Shown here: positions 52,660 through 57,806 of the stretch, one piece after another | How positions within the stretch are numbered: position 1 is the stretch's first letter | Layout of the letters: every line of letters starts with the position of its first letter | Assembly (NCBI GenBank): GCA_023664325.1 | Contig: JAMPFS010000014.1 | Location: 1-57,806, forward strand | Direction: 5' to 3' | DNA length: 57,806 bases | Source: Clostridium sp. | Lineage (GTDB): Bacteria; Bacillota; Clostridia; Lachnospirales; Lachnospiraceae | Program-made: the position numbers and the translations under genes | Notes under the pieces: generated by a model | Told to the model about the DNA's origin: nothing | Databases searched by the model: none | Seen by the model: the letters and a program-made list of their open reading frames with translations, nothing else

Positions 52660-53001
52660 ATGAACAGACAGTTTATCGAAATCGAAGACATTCCAAAAGG
52701 CTATGAAAATAAAGTAAAGCAAAATCTCAGTTTTAAAACAGGAAAGTTTGTATGGCGCTGCCGTTTTACCACTGCACTCGATCCTGCCACTATAAATTCA
52801 GATAACCTTTATGTAACAGGCGAATCCGGTGACCGTATTGCTACCAAATTCACCTATGATGATGCGAATATGGAGATTGAGCTTGAACCACTTGAAGCAT
52901 ATGCGAAAGAAACCGACTATTTCTTACATATCACAACAAAGGTATGCTCCAGAGGCGGACAGAACTTAAAGGAACCTGTTGAAATTAAATTCCGATTATA
53001 A
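52660..53001 (+). CDS. Small Ig-like domain protein
   Basis: This 113-residue protein has no signal peptide. From about residue 35 it reads FTTALDPATINSDNLYVTGESGDRI...YFLHITTKVCSRGGQNLKEPVEIKF, the pattern of the SbsA-type bacterial Ig-like domain usually found at cell surfaces. As a lone, unexported domain it is odd. It has a strong AGGAGG and a terminator hairpin downstream. Confidence 0.7.
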   Translation: MNRQFIEIEDIPKGYENKVKQNLSFKTGKFVWRCRFTTALDPATINSDNLYVTGESGDRIATKFTYDDANMEIELEPLEAYAKETDYFLHITTKVCSRGGQNLKEPVEIKFRL

Positions 53002-53002
53002 G

Positions 53003-53032
53003 AAAGCAGCCTGATAAGAGACAGGCTGCTTT
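53003..53032. terminator. Hairpin terminator between convergent genes
   Basis: AAAGCAGCCTG (53003-53013) pairs exactly with CAGGCTGCTTT (53022-53032). The U-tract is short on both strands. Confidence 0.6.
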
Positions 53033-53056
53033 AGTATGGGCATAATTACGGGAAGA

Positions 53057-53947
53057 TCATCTACAATATGTCTTAATATTTACATATGCCAGATTCATCT
53101 CCACATAATATTGCTCCATTTCATATTGTGCCTTTGCAAGTGCGGTTTCCTGCTGCTTCAATTCCAACTCTGAGACCTCACCTGCTTCATAGAGGAGTTT
53201 TGATGAATCTAATTTCTTTGCCGTGTATTCTATTTCAACTTTCTTTGCCTCTATATATGCTAAGGCATTTTGGTAACTTGTTACATAGCCTGCCATAGTC
53301 ATATGATCTTTCGCCGGAAACTGCTCTATATAGGAATCAATACTTTTAACATCCTTCTTTTCTTTCACTACATAATCCTGATAATCAAGATTGTGTTCTT
53401 CCAGGAACAGACCATTATAACGAATTTGATTCTTTGCCACCTGTATCTGTGCCTCTATAGATGACTGCTGGGCTTCATAGCCTTTTACATCTGCTTCTGT
53501 AAGTTCCCCCATATCATACATATTCTCACTGGCTGCCACTTCCAATTTGACATATGCAAGATAGGATTGTAAATAAGTAAGCTCGCACTCATACTCATAT
53601 CGGGTTAAATAATATCTAAGCCCCTGATAATACAGACTTTCTTCTATATCCACTTCATCTATATCCTGTCTATCCGCATCATCTTCCTGATCCATTATTC
53701 CTTCCGCAGGTTCCATGTCCAAATCAGGCATTTCATTATTGTCCGGCTTATCTGTTTTATCCTCCAAATTCGTATCAGATACCTGTGTTGCAGACTCCGT
53801 TTCCTGTTCTGTGGAGAGTTCCTGCGTTGCCTCCGTTTTCATGGCATCTGCGGAATCCGTTTCACTTGCATTCGTCGTGAACTGCCCAATTGCAGCAGTT
53901 CCAAATATAATAGCCATAAAGACCAGTAAAATATTATTCTTTTTCAT
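53057..53947 (-). CDS. TolC-like coiled-coil secreted protein
   Basis: This 296-residue protein has a signal peptide (MKKNNILLVFMAIIFGTAAIGQ), a ~70-residue acidic Thr/Glu/Asp linker, then two long helical hairpins. The second (YEAGEVSELELKQQETALAKAQYEMEQYYVEMNLAYVNI) closely follows the TolC/outer-membrane-efflux repeat, and the first has the same GELTEADVKGYEAQQSSIE pattern. No barrel strands are visible. It follows an HlyD-like gene and an HlyB-like ABC gene, so it probably replaces TolC in a type I-like exporter. In an organism presumed to have one membrane this is unexpected. Confidence 0.65.
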   Translation of the reverse strand: MKKNNILLVFMAIIFGTAAIGQFTTNASETDSADAMKTEATQELSTEQETESATQVSDTNLEDKTDKPDNNEMPDLDMEPAEGIMDQEDDADRQDIDEVDIEESLYYQGLRYYLTRYEYECELTYLQSYLAYVKLEVAASENMYDMGELTEADVKGYEAQQSSIEAQIQVAKNQIRYNGLFLEEHNLDYQDYVVKEKKDVKSIDSYIEQFPAKDHMTMAGYVTSYQNALAYIEAKKVEIEYTAKKLDSSKLLYEAGEVSELELKQQETALAKAQYEMEQYYVEMNLAYVNIKTYCR

Positions 53948-53986
53948 TCTGCCACCCCTTATCAATCTGTGTATTCATAATAGCCA

Positions 53987-55495
53987 TTATCTTTCTTTCA
54001 ATCCTCTGTCCAGTGCATCCGTCAGCGGTTCTAAGAAAAACTCAATAATACGCTTTTTATCTGTTTTAATTTCCACAGTACACTCCATCCCCTGGGAAAC
54101 CTCCCAGCTTCTGCTGCTGTTACCGTCTAACACCACCTCAACCTTGTATACCTTCTGCATCTGCTCATTCTCGGCTGCATCGGGACTGATATAAGCAACT
54201 GTTCCATTTAATTTCCCGTATTTCTGGTAATCATATGTATCCACCTTGATATCCACGTCCTGTCCAATCTCCACATATCCAATATCAGCATTAAGAACCT
54301 CTGCCTGTACAATCATGTCATTGGAATCCGGGATAATTTCCGCTACCACCTGCGTTGCAGTCACGACAGCACCTTGCTTATCCACCTCCAAAGCCTTAAC
54401 AACACCGTCATAGAAAGCAACTATATCCTTATTCTCATACTGACTGTATTGTTCTGCAATCTGGACATTATACTGCTTTAATTCATTCAGATATTGCTGT
54501 TTCATATCATAGAGTTTTGCATTCCGCTGACTTTTCACAGATTCTAAATTCTTTAGAGCTGCTTCATAGTTTTGCTTTCTCTCTTCAACCATTCCCCTCT
54601 GATTTTCGGATTCATTTTTGCTTTCCAATATCTGATAGGATACACTTTTACTGTCACCTTCCTGAGATAATTCTTCATTTTGAACATCAATCTTTTTGAT
54701 GGCAATCTGCTTTTTCAAGCTCTCTGCCTCATTTTCCTTCTTCTCCCACTCTGCCTTTGACTTTGCGCCTGCCTCATACAGTTTTTTATATTTTTCTGCC
54801 TCTTCCAATGTATATTTATAATTATCCTGTAAGATTTCCAATTCTATTTTCAATGTACTTCCATATTGAGCCACCTGATTCTGAAGTTCCTTTTGTTCTT
54901 CCAGATAGCTCGTCTTATCTTTGCTGTTGTCCAAGCTGGTTCCGGCAAGATCATACTGTGTTTTTGCAGCCTGCACTGCTGCTTCATACTCTTCCACAGA
55001 TAATTGTTCCGTCTCATTCATGGAAATCATAGCTTCGATTATTTCCATCTGGTCTGCATTATAATTTCCATTCCGGTATCTATTAATATCTCTTCCATTT
55101 AACATTTCATTTAAAAGTTCAAGACGCAGCTCTAACAGCCCCATTTCACCCTCGCTGTAATCAATATTTTTTTGTTCTATTTCTTTATCCATACAATACA
55201 GAACATCACCCCGTTTAACCGTATCCCCTTCTTTTACCTTTACCTCAGTCACAATGCCTGTTCCTGCCGCCTGAACCTCCTGTATCCCTTCATCTACCAT
55301 AACCTGCCCTCTTGCAGTTGCAACCTCATCTATCTTTCCGATGCATGCCCATAAAATAAATGCAAAAAGCAGCATAAACACAAGCCAGATAATGATATTG
55401 CCGAGAGGCGCCATAGGACGTTCCACAATCTCTAATGCCTCCGGAAGAAATTCCGTCCGAAGCTTATTAAATTTACCCTGATCCGTTTTCTTCAT
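53987..55495 (-). CDS. HlyD-family membrane fusion protein
   Basis: This 502-residue adaptor has a cytoplasmic N-terminus (KKTDQGKFNKLRTEFLPEALEIVERPMAPLG), one span (about 33-52, IIWLVFMLLFAFILWACIG), a lipoyl half (ARGQVMVDEGIQEVQAAGTGIVTEV), a long coiled-coil hairpin (about 150-375) and the closing lipoyl/beta-barrel part (DGVVKALEVDKQGAVV...). This is the HlyD layout of type I secretion. It begins nine bases after the HlyB-like gene ends, behind AGGAG. Confidence 0.92.
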   Translation of the reverse strand: MKKTDQGKFNKLRTEFLPEALEIVERPMAPLGNIIIWLVFMLLFAFILWACIGKIDEVATARGQVMVDEGIQEVQAAGTGIVTEVKVKEGDTVKRGDVLYCMDKEIEQKNIDYSEGEMGLLELRLELLNEMLNGRDINRYRNGNYNADQMEIIEAMISMNETEQLSVEEYEAAVQAAKTQYDLAGTSLDNSKDKTSYLEEQKELQNQVAQYGSTLKIELEILQDNYKYTLEEAEKYKKLYEAGAKSKAEWEKKENEAESLKKQIAIKKIDVQNEELSQEGDSKSVSYQILESKNESENQRGMVEERKQNYEAALKNLESVKSQRNAKLYDMKQQYLNELKQYNVQIAEQYSQYENKDIVAFYDGVVKALEVDKQGAVVTATQVVAEIIPDSNDMIVQAEVLNADIGYVEIGQDVDIKVDTYDYQKYGKLNGTVAYISPDAAENEQMQKVYKVEVVLDGNSSRSWEVSQGMECTVEIKTDKKRIIEFFLEPLTDALDRGLKER

Positions 55496-55504
55496 CTGTA
55501 TCTC

Positions 55505-57634
55505 CTATCCGTTCATATTCTGCTGTAACAATAAATGATAATATATGCCTTTCTTATCTATGAGGCTTTGTATGGTTCCATACTCTGCGATACTCCCTCG
55601 TTCCACTACCATAATTGCATCCGCATCCTTAAGTGTAGATAAACGGTGCGCAATAATAATAACTGTCCGGTTCTTGCAGATTTGTTTCAGATTATTCTGA
55701 ATAATACTTTCCGATTCATAGTCAAGCGCTGATGTTGCCTCATCAAAAATCAATATTCTGGGATTGGTAAGCAATGCCCGCGCAATGGCAATTCTCTGCT
55801 TCTGCCCACCAGACAAACCGGTTCCATGCTCACCAATCATTGTGTCATAGCCTTCCGAAAGCTCCACGATAAAATCATGTGCTCCGGCAATTTTCGCTGC
55901 ATAAATAATTTCTTCCATAGATGCTGCCGGATTCTGTAACGCAATATTATCCCGGATGGTTGCATTAAAAAGAAAACTTTCCTGCAACACCACGCCAATC
56001 TGCCTCCGAAGCCATACCGGGTCCGCCAATGCAAGATCCGTACCATCTATCATAATTCGCCCGGTTTCCGGTATGTACAACCGCTGTATCAGTTTTGAAA
56101 TAGTACTTTTACCGGATCCGCTTCTTCCAACCACTCCGATTACCCTATTTGCCGGAATGCGGAAACTCATATTTTTAATAACCTCCGAACCATCCGGACG
56201 ATACCGGAAGCTCACCTTATCAAATACAATATTCCCTGTAATATCCGGCAGCCTTGTCTGCCCTCCCTGCACGGAAGGTTCCGGCTTGGAATTAAAAATA
56301 TCCCCTAAACGCTTAATAGATAAAGAGGTCTGTTGAAAATCCTGCCACATCTGTACCAAACGCATTACCGGCTGACTGACTCTTCCAGACAGCATACGGA
56401 ATGCCACCATCTGACCTACCGTCATCCTGCCCTCGATAACAAGCTTTGCGCCAAAATATAATATTACAATATCAAAACATTTCTGAACTAGCTGTGCCAA
56501 TGCACCGGCTGTATTTCCCAGCATAGTGGTGCGGAAATTTGCCGTTGTGTAATCTGCCAGCAATCCCTCCCATTTTTGCTCAATCCCCGGTTCCACCGCA
56601 AAGGATTTAATTGTCTGCACCCCATTTACCGTCTCCACCAGATAAGATTGCTGATTTGCGCCGGCTTTGAACTTATCATCTAAGCGTTCCTTTAAAATCG
56701 GGGTGATAATAGCTGTAATCCCTGCCAGCAAAGGCAACGATAACAAAGTGATATTCGTCAGACGGATGCTGTAGAAATACATGATAATAATATACACAAT
56801 AATAAATAATGCATCCAGCAGCGTGTTTAATGGTACGCCGGTCAGAAACCGCCTTATATTTTCCAACTCCCTTACCCTTGCAATGGTATCCCCTACCCGC
56901 CTTGTCTCAAAATAACGCAACGGCAGGCTGAATAAATGCTTAAACAGCCGGCAGCTCAATATCACATCTATCTTACTTGTCGTATGAGCAAACACATAGT
57001 TTCTTGCAATGGATAATGCACTTTCAAAAATTGTAATTAAAATCAGCCCCACAGCCAGCACATCAAGCGTCGTCAGGCTATTATGTGTCAACACCTTATC
57101 AATCACCGACTGTGTAATCATCGGGGAAAATATCCCCAGAATCTGCGTGACGAAAGCCGCTAATAAAACCTCTAATAACGGTGTTTTGTACTTTAAGATT
57201 GTTGGAATAAACCATTTAATTCCGAATTTTAATTCCCTGTCTTGCAGTTTTCTTGGAATAAATAAAAGGCTTTCCCCACTATATATCTGTCCAAAAGCTT
57301 CTGCATCCAACACCCTCGGACTACTGCTATCACAAAACGCCACCAGAAATTTATCCTCTGATACTTTTAACAATATGGCAAATTCCTGATTAGACAGCCG
57401 GATCACTGCCGGTAAGGTTATTTTCCCCAAATGGTCACAGTCAAGATTTACGCACTTTGCTTTCATCTTAAGCCCTTTGGCAATGAGCAGTAAATCATCT
57501 TCCCGTGCCGGTCTTTCCTGTAAATTATAGTTATGCTTGATATTTTCCAAATCTGCCGGTATTCCATAATACGCCGCTACCGTAATCAGACAGCTTAAGC
57601 CGGTGTCCTGTTTTTTTGTTCTTTCGTTATCCAT
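55505..57634 (-). CDS. HlyB-like ABC exporter with degenerate C39 peptidase domain
   Basis: This 709-residue exporter has an N-terminal C39-type domain (1-130) in which the catalytic Cys box (Q...DCG) reads QDTGLSCLITVAAYYG, i.e. Thr11 replaces Cys, and the His box is also lost, as in HlyB of type I secretion. Six spans follow (about 155-430), then the ATPase domain with GRSGSGKST, LSGGQKQR and ILIFDEATSALD. It should export a protein or peptide without cleaving a double-glycine leader. The cargo is not in this window. The upstream neighbour begins beyond the right edge. Confidence 0.93.
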   Translation of the reverse strand: MDNERTKKQDTGLSCLITVAAYYGIPADLENIKHNYNLQERPAREDDLLLIAKGLKMKAKCVNLDCDHLGKITLPAVIRLSNQEFAILLKVSEDKFLVAFCDSSSPRVLDAEAFGQIYSGESLLFIPRKLQDRELKFGIKWFIPTILKYKTPLLEVLLAAFVTQILGIFSPMITQSVIDKVLTHNSLTTLDVLAVGLILITIFESALSIARNYVFAHTTSKIDVILSCRLFKHLFSLPLRYFETRRVGDTIARVRELENIRRFLTGVPLNTLLDALFIIVYIIIMYFYSIRLTNITLLSLPLLAGITAIITPILKERLDDKFKAGANQQSYLVETVNGVQTIKSFAVEPGIEQKWEGLLADYTTANFRTTMLGNTAGALAQLVQKCFDIVILYFGAKLVIEGRMTVGQMVAFRMLSGRVSQPVMRLVQMWQDFQQTSLSIKRLGDIFNSKPEPSVQGGQTRLPDITGNIVFDKVSFRYRPDGSEVIKNMSFRIPANRVIGVVGRSGSGKSTISKLIQRLYIPETGRIMIDGTDLALADPVWLRRQIGVVLQESFLFNATIRDNIALQNPAASMEEIIYAAKIAGAHDFIVELSEGYDTMIGEHGTGLSGGQKQRIAIARALLTNPRILIFDEATSALDYESESIIQNNLKQICKNRTVIIIAHRLSTLKDADAIMVVERGSIAEYGTIQSLIDKKGIYYHLLLQQNMNG

Positions 57635-57713
57635 ATTGATATTAATCCTTTGTTATATCCGCTATTTTCAGCATACATCAGATACTATCACTCTCTCCCA
57701 TTACCTGCAAAAG

Positions 57714-57752
57714 GACAGCCCGGAACGCATCCTGATATGCCTCCGGGCTGTC
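57714..57752 (-). terminator. Terminator of an upstream minus-strand gene
   Basis: GACAGCCCGGA (57714-57724) pairs perfectly with TCCGGGCTGTC (57742-57752), followed on the minus strand by CTTTTGC. It ends a transcript coming from outside the window before the exporter genes begin. Confidence 0.75.
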
Positions 57753-57806
57753 TTACTCACATTGCTTCTTTTGTCCACCACTGGTTTATCAGGTCATTTG
57801 CCTGTT

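Overview
The window looks like chromosome of a spore-forming Clostridia member, most probably a Lachnospiraceae-type gut or rumen anaerobe. The grounds are the low-to-moderate GC content, strong AGGAGG ribosome binding sites, a str-type operon (rpsL-rpsG-fusA-tuf), spoVFA/spoVFB for spore dipicolinate, iorA/iorB for fermentative 2-oxoacid oxidation, a T-box-controlled thrS, a BspA-like leucine-rich repeat surface protein and glycoside hydrolases of families 3, 9 and 25. No tRNA, rRNA or CRISPR array was seen.

Layout. (1) 1-9.1 kb is an accessory region. It holds a frameshifted small gene, a 3' remnant of a second tuf gene, an Rpn-family nuclease with a duplicated C-terminal tail, a mosaic of broken mobile-element genes (DUF932 plus integrase), a large LRR surface protein, a RES-domain protein, an XRE regulator behind a MITE-like palindrome, and a compact three-gene cassette of unknown function. 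It is bounded by two direct copies of the tuf 3' end (941 and 9176), which suggests an old integrative element. (2) 9.1-13.9 kb is the str operon on the minus strand, with a structured 283-base rpsL-rpsG spacer and its own tuf promoter. (3) 14.1-19.8 kb holds an alanine racemase-like gene, a MacAB-like efflux operon and its XRE regulator, with palindromic operators over the promoters. (4) 19.9-28.9 kb has DNA repair (nfo, exoA), GH9, deoC, rnhA, GH3 and an acetyltransferase. (5) 28.9-32.2 kb has small or unknown genes, a DUF362 protein and an AraC regulator. (6) 32.3-39.2 kb is a four-gene operon of unknown function: a 1190-residue solenoid protein, an actin/Hsp70-fold ATPase-like protein, a helical-repeat protein and a membrane coiled-coil protein. 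(7) 39.4-49 kb has a CobD/HisC-like aminotransferase, a GH25 lysozyme, T-box-small membrane protein-thrS, a DUF975 protein and iorAB. (8) 49-52.5 kb has asnB and spoVFAB, with a candidate sigma-K promoter. (9) 52.6-57.8 kb has a small Ig-like protein and a type I secretion-like trio (HlyB-like, HlyD-like, TolC-like).

Two observations stand out. A dispersed repeat family (four copies at 27.9, 28.9, 30.6 and 40.6 kb, one with a perfect 17-bp terminal inverted repeat and 8-bp flanking duplication) lies each time 27-35 bases upstream of a start codon. Second, the four-gene operon at 32.3-39.2 kb and the TolC-like protein beside HlyB/HlyD in a presumably single-membrane organism are the best candidates for undescribed machinery.
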